Source of the DNA: Anaerosacchariphilus polymeriproducens
GTDB taxonomy: Bacteria; Bacillota; Clostridia; Lachnospirales; Lachnospiraceae
NCBI RefSeq assembly: GCF_003363435.1
Contig: NZ_QRCT01000049.1
Location: 186,001 to 250,000, forward strand
Direction of reading: 5' to 3'
Length of the DNA stretch: 64,000 nt
The position numbers were made by a program, and so were the translations under genes. How positions within the stretch are numbered: position 1 is the stretch's first letter; each line of letters starts with the position of its first letter. Positions 56,203 through 64,000 of the stretch are shown here, piece after piece. Under the pieces are notes generated by a model. The model was given only the letters and a program-made list of their open reading frames with translations. It was not told the DNA's origin and ran no database searches.

Positions 56203-56943
56203 TTATTGCATTCTCTGACGGACAATTTCGAAAGCGAGAACACCTGCTGCTACGGATGCATTTAAGGACTCAATATCCCCTTTCATTGGAATAGAGGCTG
56301 AATAATCACAATTTTCTTTCACCAAATGGCTTACTCCACTGCCTTCATTTCCAATAACTAAACCAATGGGACCTTTTAAATTTAATTTGTACATGACGTC
56401 CCCATCCATATCTGCACATACAAACCATAATCCTTTTTCTTTAAGTTCTTTAATCGTCTTGGATATATTCGTAACTTTGGCTACAGGTGTATAATTGATA
56501 GCACCTGCTGATGCCTTGGCAACGGTAGCGGTCAGACCTGCAGCCCTTCTTTTTGGAATAATGACTCCATGAGCACCTGCCAAGTTGGCAGTACGAATGA
56601 TAGCACCCAGATTATGCGGATCCTCTATATTATCTAGTAAGAAAACAAAGGGTGGTTCTTCTTTCTCTTCGGCAATTTTAAGTATATCTTCTACCTCTGC
56701 ATATTCATAAGCTGCTGCATAGGCTATAACACCTTGATGTTTTTTCGTCTCAGAAATTTGATCCAAACGTTCTTTGGAAACATATTGTATAATAGTATCT
56801 CCTTTTTTGGCTGCCCGGACAATTGATTGTACAGGTCCATCGTGACAACCATCTAAAACAAACAGCTTATCAATGGGTTTTCCAGCTCGGAATGCCTCTA
56901 TTATTGCATTTCTTCCTTCAATCGTAAGTTCTTCGTATCTCAT
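56203..56943 (-). CDS. rlmB: 23S rRNA (guanosine-2'-O)-methyltransferase RlmB-type
   Basis: 246 residues: SpoU_sub_bind domain (about 4-80) and SpoU/TrmH methyltransferase with LDNIEDPHNLGAIIRTANLAGAHGVI (motif 1, with the catalytic Asn/Arg), IGNEGSGVSHLVKENCD (motif 2) and IPMKGDIESLNASVAAGVLAFE (motif 3). Modifies G2251-equivalent in 23S rRNA. 9-bp gap after mrnC. Confidence 0.93.
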   Translation of the reverse strand: MRYEELTIEGRNAIIEAFRAGKPIDKLFVLDGCHDGPVQSIVRAAKKGDTIIQYVSKERLDQISETKKHQGVIAYAAAYEYAEVEDILKIAEEKEEPPFVFLLDNIEDPHNLGAIIRTANLAGAHGVIIPKRRAAGLTATVAKASAGAINYTPVAKVTNISKTIKELKEKGLWFVCADMDGDVMYKLNLKGPIGLVIGNEGSGVSHLVKENCDYSASIPMKGDIESLNASVAAGVLAFEIVRQRMQ

Positions 56944-56952
56944 ACACTACTC

Positions 56953-57393
56953 CTATTCTTGGGGTATCAGCCCCGTTCTTTCCAAACCTATCTTAACCAA
57001 CTGTACAATTCTATCTAACCGATTATTTAAATATAAGAAACCTACTAATGCTTCAAACCCTGTAGCCCTTCGATAATCAGACATGCTGGCATTCTTTGCC
57101 ATAGTTGAAGACTTTGCATTTCTACCTCTTTTAAATATGATCGTTTCCTCTTGTGTCAATTCCTCTTTAACAGCCTCTATCAAAGCAGACTGTGCCGCCG
57201 CTTTTACCATCTTACTAGTTTTTTGATGTAAACGATTGGCACTAGTATTTCCGTTCGCCACGACAATCGAACGAATGACCAAATCATAAATCCCATCTCC
57301 TATATAAGCTAATACTAATGGAGAATAATTTTTGGGGTCTTCATGTCCAAGGCCAAAGGAATCAACAATGTACTGATTTAAGCCCTTTTCCAT
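56953..57393 (-). CDS. mrnC: Mini-ribonuclease III
   Basis: 146 residues. RNase III catalytic signature [14 protein letters not shown] (about 28-41) with the metal-binding Asp, no dsRNA-binding domain. Matures 23S rRNA ends in Firmicutes. The gene overlaps cysS by 16 bp. Confidence 0.93.
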   Translation of the reverse strand: MEKGLNQYIVDSFGLGHEDPKNYSPLVLAYIGDGIYDLVIRSIVVANGNTSANRLHQKTSKMVKAAAQSALIEAVKEELTQEETIIFKRGRNAKSSTMAKNASMSDYRRATGFEALVGFLYLNNRLDRIVQLVKIGLERTGLIPQE

Positions 57394-58784
57394 TTTACGC
57401 CCTCTCGAGTATCTTCTAAAATAATTCCCTTTTCTAATAGTGTATCACGAATTTCGTCTGCCCTGCCAAAATTTTTTTCTTTTCTTGCATTTTGTCTCTC
57501 TTCGATTAATTTCTCTATTTCGGTATCGAGTATTTCTTCTTCCTTTTCTACCATGATTCCCAAAATATCACATAATATATGAATGGTTGAACGTAATTCC
57601 TCTAAATACTTCTTTGAACTTTCTGCTGAAGCTGTAGTATTCGCATACTTAACAAGTTCAAAAACTGCTGAAACAGCATCTGCTGTATTAAAGTCATCTT
57701 CCATAGAAGCTTCAAATTTCTGAACAAATCCCTTACTCTCTTCCAGTTGATTTCGTTCCTTTTCACTTAATTCTTCCGCTTTCGTTACACTTATTAAATG
57801 TTTTAAGTTCTCAACCGCTGTTAAAATTCTCTCTAATCCATTTTTGGATGCTTCCATAAGCTCTTCGCTAAAATTTAAAGGACTTCTATAATGTGCACTC
57901 AACATAAAGAAACGAAGCACTTGCAAATCATACTTTTCACTGATATCCCGCACAGTAAAGAAATTTCCTGATGATTTTGACATTTTTCTATTATCAATGT
58001 TTAAAAATGCATTGTGTAGCCAATATTTTGCAAACTCTTTCCCATTCGCAGCTTCACTTTGCGCTATTTCATTTTCATGATGTGGAAAAACCAAATCTTC
58101 ACCACCGGCGTGTATATCAATTTCATCACCTAAATATTTTTTAGACATGACCGAACATTCAATATGCCATCCAGGACGTCCTTTGCACCATGGAGAATCC
58201 CAATAAGGTTCTCCATCTTTTTTGGGTTTCCAAAGCACAAAGTCTAAAGCGTCTTCCTTTTCATTACCAGTCACTTTTATTTCTCTATGTCCTGCTTGTA
58301 GATCTTCTAGATTCTTATGAGATAATTTACCATATTCAGCGAACTTTTTGGTTCTAAAATATACTGTCCCATCTTCAACTGCATAAGCATATCCTTTTTC
58401 TATTAGTGTTTGAATCATTTCTAACATATCACTAATTTCTTCCGTAGCTAATGGATGCTTCGTTGCCGGTCTTACATTCATTGCTTCCATGTCTTTTTTA
58501 CACTCAGCAATATAACGTTCTGATATCTCTGATGCCTCTACGCCTTCTTCAATTGCTTTTTTGATAATCTTGTCATCAATATCCGTAAAATTAGATACAA
58601 AATTCACTTCATATCCTTTATATTCCATATATCGGCGAACAGTATCGAAGACAATCATTGGCCTGGCATTTCCAATATGAATTAAATTGTAAACAGTCGG
58701 ACCACACACATACATCCGAACTTTTCCTGGTTCTATTGATTTAAACTCTTCTTTTGCTTTCGTTAGCGTATTATAAACTTTCAT
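57378..58784 (-). CDS. cysS: Cysteinyl-tRNA synthetase
   Basis: 468 residues from ATG 58784, which overlaps the cysE stop (ATGA). The longer frame to 58796 would be a GTG start. [12 protein letters not shown] (HIGH) and KMSKSSGNF (KMSKS) are intact, with the zinc Cys in CGPTVYN, CSVMS and the HHENEIAQ His. Regulated by the Cys T-box upstream of cysE. Confidence 0.95.
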   Translation of the reverse strand: MKVYNTLTKAKEEFKSIEPGKVRMYVCGPTVYNLIHIGNARPMIVFDTVRRYMEYKGYEVNFVSNFTDIDDKIIKKAIEEGVEASEISERYIAECKKDMEAMNVRPATKHPLATEEISDMLEMIQTLIEKGYAYAVEDGTVYFRTKKFAEYGKLSHKNLEDLQAGHREIKVTGNEKEDALDFVLWKPKKDGEPYWDSPWCKGRPGWHIECSVMSKKYLGDEIDIHAGGEDLVFPHHENEIAQSEAANGKEFAKYWLHNAFLNIDNRKMSKSSGNFFTVRDISEKYDLQVLRFFMLSAHYRSPLNFSEELMEASKNGLERILTAVENLKHLISVTKAEELSEKERNQLEESKGFVQKFEASMEDDFNTADAVSAVFELVKYANTTASAESSKKYLEELRSTIHILCDILGIMVEKEEEILDTEIEKLIEERQNARKEKNFGRADEIRDTLLEKGIILEDTREGVKWKRA

Positions 58785-59476
58785 TTTTCTCCACACTTTC
58801 CACTTCGTTCAAGTTCTTTTCTTATTTCTTTTAGTTCATTCTCTAAATCAATTAATTTATTACAAAATGCTGAATTTTCCTTCTGCAACGTCTGCATATC
58901 ATTTTTGACCGGATCAGGTAAATCAATTTGATCCATATCGCTTCTTGGTATCTTTTGATTATTTCGTTTTACAATTCTACCAGGTACTCCTACAACGGTA
59001 CAATTTGGCGGAACTTCTTCTAAAACTACAGAACCTGCTCCTATCTTTGAATTTTCTCCAATGGTAAAGGAACCTAAAATTTTGGCTCCTGCACTTACCA
59101 TGACATTATCCCCCAAAGTAGGATGTCGTTTCCCTTTTTCTTTACCTGTCCCCCCCAGTGTAACTCCTTGATATAAGGTAACATTATCCCCTATAACAGT
59201 AGTTTCTCCAATAATTACTCCACTTCCATGGTCTATAAAAAAACCTTCACCAATCACAGCTCCGGGATGGATTTCAATTCCGGTTTTCCGTGCAGCTCTT
59301 TGCGAAATCCACCTTGCTCTAAAATAATGCCCCTTCTTATAATGTTTATGCGCTCTTCTATAACTTAACATTACACGGAAACTTGGATACAACAATACTT
59401 CCCATGGGGATTTAATCGCTGCATCTCTCTCTTGAATCACTTTAAATTCATTCATAATATAAGAAAAAATTCCCAT
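58781..59476 (-). CDS. cysE: Serine O-acetyltransferase (CysE/EpsC)
   Basis: 231 residues from ATG 59476 (GGAGGG upstream; the frame is open to 59488). Hexapeptide left-handed beta-helix ([57 protein letters not shown]) with the catalytic His/Asp. First step of cysteine synthesis from serine. Followed by cysS in one operon, both under the T-box. Confidence 0.94.
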   Translation of the reverse strand: MGIFSYIMNEFKVIQERDAAIKSPWEVLLYPSFRVMLSYRRAHKHYKKGHYFRARWISQRAARKTGIEIHPGAVIGEGFFIDHGSGVIIGETTVIGDNVTLYQGVTLGGTGKEKGKRHPTLGDNVMVSAGAKILGSFTIGENSKIGAGSVVLEEVPPNCTVVGVPGRIVKRNNQKIPRSDMDQIDLPDPVKNDMQTLQKENSAFCNKLIDLENELKEIRKELERSGKCGEK

Positions 59477-59553
59477 CTTTCCCTCCAATTATTACTTTTA
59501 CGCGACCGAGCGGTTTATTCTTAGAAACTGTAAAGCATTCCTACAAAATAAAA

Positions 59554-59815
59554 ACTTCGTCTCTTATTGTACTACACACTAAGAGACGAAGTATATCCGC
59601 GGTTCCACTCTATTAAAAGAAAAATTATCTTTCACTCAATACACGTAACGTGTGTAATTCGTACTAAGCTACTTCTTTCACCTAGTCAGCTCCCGGACGC
59701 ACTTTCAAAATACTTCCCTAAAGACTGCTCACAGCCACCGACAGTCTATCTCTGATATTTCAGTATCTCTACTCTTTCCGTTCAAAGCCTTTTTTATAAA
59801 ATTCTTAATACTTAC
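59554..59815 (-). promoter_or_regulatory. T-box riboswitch, Cys specifier
   Basis: On the minus strand: stem I with the GGTGG/CTGTGAG distal elements, a specifier region with TGC (Cys) in GAAAGTGCG, the T-box AGAGTGGAACCGCGG (complement at 59597-59611), and a terminator stem ACTTCGTCTCTTA with its complement (59554-59592) followed by TTTTTATTTT. Uncharged tRNA-Cys would favour the antiterminator and express cysE-cysS and the downstream genes. The specifier assignment agrees with the genes controlled. Confidence 0.92.
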
Positions 59816-59821
59816 TAATTT

Positions 59822-59850
59822 ATACTATTCAAAAATATCTACTTTGTCAA
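59822..59850 (-). promoter_or_regulatory. T-box/cysE operon promoter
   Basis: Minus strand: consensus TTGACA (59845-59850), 17 bp, TAGTAT (59822-59827). Confidence 0.8.
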
Positions 59851-59890
59851 TAGCATCCAATATTTTCGTCATTTTTACTATAAATCTTCC

Positions 59891-60439
59891 CTATCTCTTC
59901 TCGTGACAGCCTTGGCATCCGGAACAACCACTTCCTGCTTGACTGCTATCATCATATATATAATTTGCAACGGTTCCGAGAGAACATATTGCTTGTGCAG
60001 AAATTCCTTCTCCACTTCCGGTAAAACCCAGCCCTTCTTCCGTAGTCGCTTTTATATTGACCTGTTTTGGAGACAACTTTAAAGTTTCTGTAACATTCTG
60101 AATCATATCATTGATAAATGGCAAAAGTTTTGGTCTTTGAGCAATAATCGTTGCATCAATATTTTCAATTAAATAATAATTTTCTTCTAATAATTTACCA
60201 ACATTCCTAAGCAAAACTATACTGGATACACCTTCATATTTTGGGTCCGTATCCGGAAAATGCCGGCCGATATCTCCCATAGCTGCAGCTCCCAACAGTG
60301 CATCCATTATTGCATGGACCAATACATCTGCATCAGAATGTCCTAAAAGTCCTTTCTCATAAGGAATTAGCACTCCTCCCAGGATTAAGTCTCTGCCTTC
60401 TGTCAATTTATGGACATCATATCCTATTCCTACTCTCAT
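59891..60439 (-). CDS. ispF: 2-C-methyl-D-erythritol 2,4-cyclodiphosphate synthase with Cys-rich tail
   Basis: 182 residues. GIGYDVHKL (metal-binding Asp/His at 8-10), GHSDADVL (His/Asp at about 34-38) and the [25 protein letters not shown] region (about 132-156) are complete. MEP isoprenoid pathway; forms MEcPP with release of CMP. IspF is usually about 157 residues; this has about 20 more, ending [14 protein letters not shown] with C172, C175, C178 and H179. Possible metal or disulfide site. AGGAGG precedes the ATG. Confidence 0.93.
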   Translation of the reverse strand: MRVGIGYDVHKLTEGRDLILGGVLIPYEKGLLGHSDADVLVHAIMDALLGAAAMGDIGRHFPDTDPKYEGVSSIVLLRNVGKLLEENYYLIENIDATIIAQRPKLLPFINDMIQNVTETLKLSPKQVNIKATTEEGLGFTGSGEGISAQAICSLGTVANYIYDDSSQAGSGCSGCQGCHEKR

Positions 60440-60472
60440 TAGTTTCCTCCAAATAATATATTAATTAGGCAT

Positions 60473-61516
60473 TTATTTAATAACTTCAAACTGGTAAATC
60501 GTCTTAGACTGTCTTTTCTCACCAGCATGCAAGATTGGCTGCGGAAAATTCTCATGATTCATCGCATCCGGATAATACTGTGTTTCAAGACAGATTCCAT
60601 GACGCGGCCCGTAAACAACTCCTTCTTTGCCTTTCAGACCTTCAACAAGGTAATTACCAGTATAAATCTGCACACCTGGACAATCTGTGAAAACTACCAT
60701 TTGTATTCCTGTCTTTTTATCCTCTAACTGTGCTGCCTCACCGAACAGCTCATCCGTATTTAAAATCCAATTATGATCATAACCTCCTGCCATTTTCAAT
60801 GGTTCATAATCTGATTCAATTTCCTCAGATAATGCCTTTTTTCGCGTGAAGTCCATCGGAGTCCCTTTCACCGGTACAAACTCTCCGGTCGGAATAGATT
60901 CAGCATCCGCAATTGTAAACATATCTGCATCTACCCAAAGCTCTTGTTCCAATATACTTCCAGAAGCATGGCCTGACAAATTAAAATAACTATGATTTGT
61001 CATATTAAAAATGGTAGTTCGGTCAGAAATTCCTTCATATGTAATGGATAATCCATTATTCTCTGTAATCTCATAGGTTACATCGACAATTAGATTTCCC
61101 GGATAACCTTGATCCATATGAGGACTGTTATATGTCAGTGTTATTTTATTTTCTAAAAAGGCAGTTACTTCCCACTTTCTTTTATGATAATACTTAAGTC
61201 CAGAATGCAGGTTGTTACCATTATCATTGGCATCCAGTTGATATTCTATCCCTTCTATTGTAAGCTTGGCATCCTTAATACGATTACTGTTTCTTCCAAT
61301 CGTTCCACCCAGACATCCAGAATTTTCTTCGTAAGAAATAGGATCATCATACCCCAACACTACATCTTGAAACGTCCCATTCTTATCCGGTACCCATAGT
61401 GAAACTAATGCTGCACCATAATCTGTAATCGCTGCCTTCATGTTTTTGCTGTTTTCGATGGTGTATAAAAAAGTTTCCGTACCATCATTTAATTTCCCAA
61501 ATAATTCTTTTGTCAT
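60473..61516 (-). CDS. galM: Aldose 1-epimerase (galactose mutarotase)
   Basis: 347 residues from ATG 61516 (GGAGG 10 bases upstream; the ATG at 61525 is too close to it). LGGTIGRNSNRI and YFNLSGHASGSILEQELWVDAD hold the catalytic His; PGVQIYTGNYL and the Glu in CLETQYYPD complete the site. Interconverts alpha and beta aldoses. Monocistronic. 33 bases from ispF. Confidence 0.94.
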   Translation of the reverse strand: MTKELFGKLNDGTETFLYTIENSKNMKAAITDYGAALVSLWVPDKNGTFQDVVLGYDDPISYEENSGCLGGTIGRNSNRIKDAKLTIEGIEYQLDANDNGNNLHSGLKYYHKRKWEVTAFLENKITLTYNSPHMDQGYPGNLIVDVTYEITENNGLSITYEGISDRTTIFNMTNHSYFNLSGHASGSILEQELWVDADMFTIADAESIPTGEFVPVKGTPMDFTRKKALSEEIESDYEPLKMAGGYDHNWILNTDELFGEAAQLEDKKTGIQMVVFTDCPGVQIYTGNYLVEGLKGKEGVVYGPRHGICLETQYYPDAMNHENFPQPILHAGEKRQSKTIYQFEVIK

Positions 61517-61605
61517 ACTACTCATTCCTCCTGTCTTTTTACTCTGGTTTTATTTTATCATATTATTCAATCTTTGGTATATTTTTCTTAAAAAAATAAC
61601 TAATA
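61517..61605. other. Intergenic region after galM start
   Basis: AT-rich. Probably holds the galM promoter. No gene seen. Confidence 0.4.
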
Positions 61606-61910
61606 ATGGGCAGTTTTCTAAGTGAATTTTATCCCTTGAAAAAATCCGCATGTTTGATAAATTCCGGCTATGACATTGTCAATATTGGTGTTACAATTTT
61701 GCTTGACTATCTCAATCAAAAAAAATATGATAATGATGTATGAATAAATGGAAGGAAGATTTCTTGCTGCAGTTAAAAGAAAATGCTATTCCCTTCAAAA
61801 CATTTGTAGATGACAATCATTATCACATTTGGTGATTCCACTTCTTCAATCGTGATAAAAAGGAAATGAATTTACAGCCAATTAATCATTACAAAATACA
61901 TGTAATTTAA
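61606..61910 (+). pseudogene. Unrecognised small gene remnant, two lesions
   Basis: The first frame (61606-61743, 45 residues, NSGYDIVNIGVTILLDYLNQKKYDNDV at its end) joins the second by an ATGA overlap. The second starts MNKWKEDFLLQLKENAIPF, hits TGA at 61833-61835 after HYHIW, and goes on in the same frame (FHFFNRDKKEMN...) to TAA at 61908. Coding-like composition with a frameshift and a stop. Family not identified. Confidence 0.4.
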
Positions 61911-61976
61911 AAGTGATTTTAGATATGCTAAAGTATTACGATAAATAATTACTAAGAAACATAATGGAGGTATGAG

Positions 61977-62998
61977 ATGACAAATCAAAATAATTTACCC
62001 CCTTCAGATGCTAAGGGTGAAGTAATCATCTACCAAACAGATGATGGACAAACCCATATTGATGTCAGAATGGAGGATGAAACTGTATGGTTGACACAGG
62101 CACAACTGTGTGAACTGTATCAGACAAGCAAATCAAATATCAGTGAACACATAAAACATATCTTTGAAGAGGGCGAATTAAATAAGAATTCAGTTGTTCG
62201 GAAATTCCGAACAACTGCCGCTGACGGAAAAAACTATAATACTATCCATTACAATTTGGATATGATTATTTCACTCGGATATCGTGTCAAATCATTGATT
62301 GCTACAAATTTCCGTAAATGGGCAACAGAACGTTTAAAGGAATATATGATTAAAGGTTTTACAATGGATGACGAACGTCTGAAAAATCTAGGCGGTGGCA
62401 GTTACTGGCATGAACTCTTAGACCGTATCAGAGATATCCGTTCATCAGAAAAAGTTCTTTACAGACAAGTTCTAAACCTATATGCAACAAGTATTGATTA
62501 TAATCCACACAGTGAGGAATCTGTACGATTTTTCAAAATTGTTCAAAATAAATTGCATTATACAGCACACGGACACACCGCTGCAGAGGTAATCTATGAA
62601 CGAGCAGATTCCACGAAACCTTTTATGGGACTAACCTCATTTCCTGGTGATATGCCTACACGAAAGGATATCGGTATTGCCAAAAATTATTTAAACGAAG
62701 AAGAATTAAAAGTCTTAAATAATCTCGTATCTGGATATTTCGACTTTGCAGAAATTCAGGCAATACGTCACAATCCAATGTACATGAGTGATTATATTAA
62801 ACATCTAGATTCAATTTTATCTTCCACAGGTGAAAAAGTATTGGAGGGTTCAGGAACAATTAGTCATGTAAAAGCTATAGAGAAAGCAACGAGGAATATC
62901 GAAAATTTCAGATACTCTCAATTACACCTGTTGAAGAAGCGTATCATGACACAATAAAGTCACTTGAAAAGGAAGCAAAGAAAAAATCAAAAGAATGA
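61977..62998 (+). pseudogene. rhuM: RhuM-family protein, frameshifted near its C-terminus
   Basis: The first 305 residues are intact (VWLTQAQLCELYQTSKSNISEHIKHIFEEGEL, RKFRTTAADGKNYNTIHYNLDMIISLGYRVKS, FAEIQAIRHNPMYMSDYIKHLD), the pattern of virulence protein RhuM. After KAT, a missing G near 62890 shifts the frame and yields RYSQLHLLKKRIMTQ. The other frame gives EEYRKFQILSITPVEEAYHDTIKSLEKEAKKKSKE to TGA at 62998, the normal family end. GGAGG precedes the ATG. RhuM genes are common in accessory islands next to restriction or defence genes. Confidence 0.85.
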
Positions 62999-63021
62999 CA
63001 TTGCAATTTGGAGAACTACAT

Positions 63022-63675
63022 ATGAATATTAATAATTATATAGAATCTCAATACCGAGAGTTATCAAATGACATAAACATCGAATATCTTGATTTATAGG
63101 ATTGCAACGTGTTCTTAAAAATAGTAGTTATGCTTTTCATATAGATGAATACTACTCTGAAATAATTAAAAAATCTCAAAAATTTTTATCTGGCAACTTT
63201 GGTAGTGAAATACCATCGCATATGGAAAAAGTTGAAATATACTACACTCTTCCTATTTTTTTTCAACAAAACACAATATCTATTAAGTCAGATACTTTAA
63301 AAAAATATGAGGGTTTAAAACTAATAGGTGAAGGCTCATATGCACAGGTATTCAAATGAAGATGTAGTGGTTGTAAAAATTGCTGATTTTGGTTTAGTAA
63401 AACTTCCTGATAGTCAGCTTACAAGCATTAATACAGAATTTAAAGGTTATTTTAATGACCCGGAGCTTGTAGTTGAAGGATTTAATAGTTACGGAATTTT
63501 ACATGAAACATATGCATTGACTAGGCTAATATACTTTGTAATGACAGGAAAAACAAATACATCTGTAATAAAAGATACAAAATTAAAAACCTTTGTAGAA
63601 AAAGGACTTAGTTCTGACAAATCAAACCGCTATCTAAATATTACAGAATTAAATAATACTTTCAAATTAATATAA
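63022..63675 (+). pseudogene. Hanks-type Ser/Thr protein kinase remnant with central deletion
   Basis: GGAG precedes ATG 63022; an N-terminal piece breaks at TAG 63097. The next frame (63102-63358) ends in the glycine-rich loop LIGEGSYAQVFK. The third (63328-63675) begins just before VKIADFGLVK (DFG motif) and continues through the C-lobe (EFKGYFNDPELVVEGF, HETYALTRLIYFVMTGK). The middle of the kinase domain (Lys, Glu, HRD loop; about 90-100 residues) is deleted, so it is inactive. It follows rhuM and is probably part of the same decayed accessory patch. Confidence 0.75.
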
Positions 63676-63725
63676 GATTAAGATTAACTTATGCAACAAT
63701 TCGCAAAACGACAGAATTCAACTGC

Positions 63726-63771
63726 AAAAACGACCACTCAGGAGCATTTCTACTCTTTAATAGTCGTTTTT
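63726..63771. terminator. Possible terminator with long loop
   Basis: AAAAACGAC and GTCGTTTTT are complements with T5 on both strands, but the loop is 28 bases. It lies between the convergent kinase remnant and hcp. Confidence 0.5.
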
Positions 63772-63855
63772 CTGTCTACCTGTTCGAAGGTGTCACTCAA
63801 AATTTATTAGTTTTCTGAATATCCCTAAGTGAACTCTCCAAATGGAAGTATTTTA

Positions 63856-64000
63856 TTATCCTAAGAACATTTTTAAATCTTCATCTACTGAACCAATACC
63901 TGCAATACCAAAGTTCTCTACTAATACTTTTGCAACATTCGGAGATAAAAATCCAGGTAATGTTGGTCCTAAATGAATATTTTTTACTCCTAAGTATAAT
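63856..64000 (-). CDS. hcp: Hydroxylamine reductase (hybrid-cluster protein), C-terminal end
   Basis: The last 48 residues are visible, reading [22 protein letters not shown] and then [11 protein letters not shown]...EDLKMFLG with TAA at 63856. This is the conserved C-terminus of Hcp, an iron-sulfur/oxo hybrid-cluster enzyme linked to nitrosative stress in anaerobes. The rest is outside the window. Confidence 0.9.
   Translation of the reverse strand, partial: LYLGVKNIHLGPTLPGFLSPNVAKVLVENFGIAGIGSVDEDLKMFLG

Noticed and set aside
1-64000. CRISPR array or rRNA operon
   Set aside because: No regularly spaced direct repeats of 25-40 bp and no rRNA sequence seen on either strand.

Overview
The window reads as a chromosomal segment of an AT-rich, Gram-positive anaerobe of the class Clostridia, probably Lachnospiraceae. 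This is inferred from the gene order ispF - T-box - cysE - cysS - mrnC - rlmB - sigH, the hemW-lepA pair, a GlnRS gene, many two-component ABC exporters with GntR/PadR regulators, strong AGGAGG-type ribosome binding sites, and an Hcp (hybrid-cluster) gene at the right edge. Nearly all genes are on the minus strand.

Layout. 1-3.5 kb: 5' part of hemW, lepA and a divergent cyclophilin. 3.6-9.1 kb: an AgrC-like orphan kinase, a MocR-type regulator lacking the PLP lysine, a DUF2225 protein and glnS. 9.1-12.3 kb: a PadR/DUF2812/ABC-2 exporter operon with a clear promoter-operator. 12.4-16.4 kb: pentapeptide protein, DMT transporter with AraC regulator, and an aminotransferase. 16.4-22.8 kb: a FtsX/ATPase ABC module enclosed by a 22-bp direct repeat, and a heterodimeric ABC exporter. 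22.9-24.2 kb: tRNA-Pro and an AI-2E family protein. 24.3-29.2 kb: two ATPase-less FtsX-type permeases with a cytoplasmic subtilase, and a LytTR response regulator. 29.5-31.4 kb: a GntR(YtrA)-type ABC operon. 31.4-35.3 kb: a toxin-immunity-like fusion, a DMT transporter, and the NHEJ pair Ku/LigD. 35.4-41.2 kb: a fructose-type PTS operon whose only enzyme is a transketolase. 41.4-43.4 kb: a membrane protein, a 49-residue protein, a flavin/PPOX protein and HxlR.

43.4-53.3 kb is the most unusual region. One minus-strand operon joins a TrmB regulator, a PfkB sugar kinase, an ABC-2 exporter (two permeases and an ATPase), a divergent GH13-like protein with an altered catalytic residue, a solute-binding-protein homologue with no signal peptide, an NAD-dependent epimerase and a radical SAM/SPASM enzyme. 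A TrmB-type promoter and inverted-repeat operator precede it. It lies on the 3' side of tRNA-Thr, beside a decayed ISL3 transposase and a half tRNA-Thr pseudogene, so it may be an acquired island. I recognise each family but no described system with this combination. A sugar-derived metabolite that is made or remodelled in the cytoplasm and then exported is an inference.

54.1-60.4 kb is core: a frameshifted TerB-like/AAA ATPase, sigH, rlmB, mrnC, cysS, cysE behind a Cys T-box, and ispF with an unusual Cys-rich tail. 60.5-64 kb: galM, then a decayed accessory patch (unknown remnant, frameshifted rhuM, deleted Hanks-type kinase) and the 3' end of hcp.
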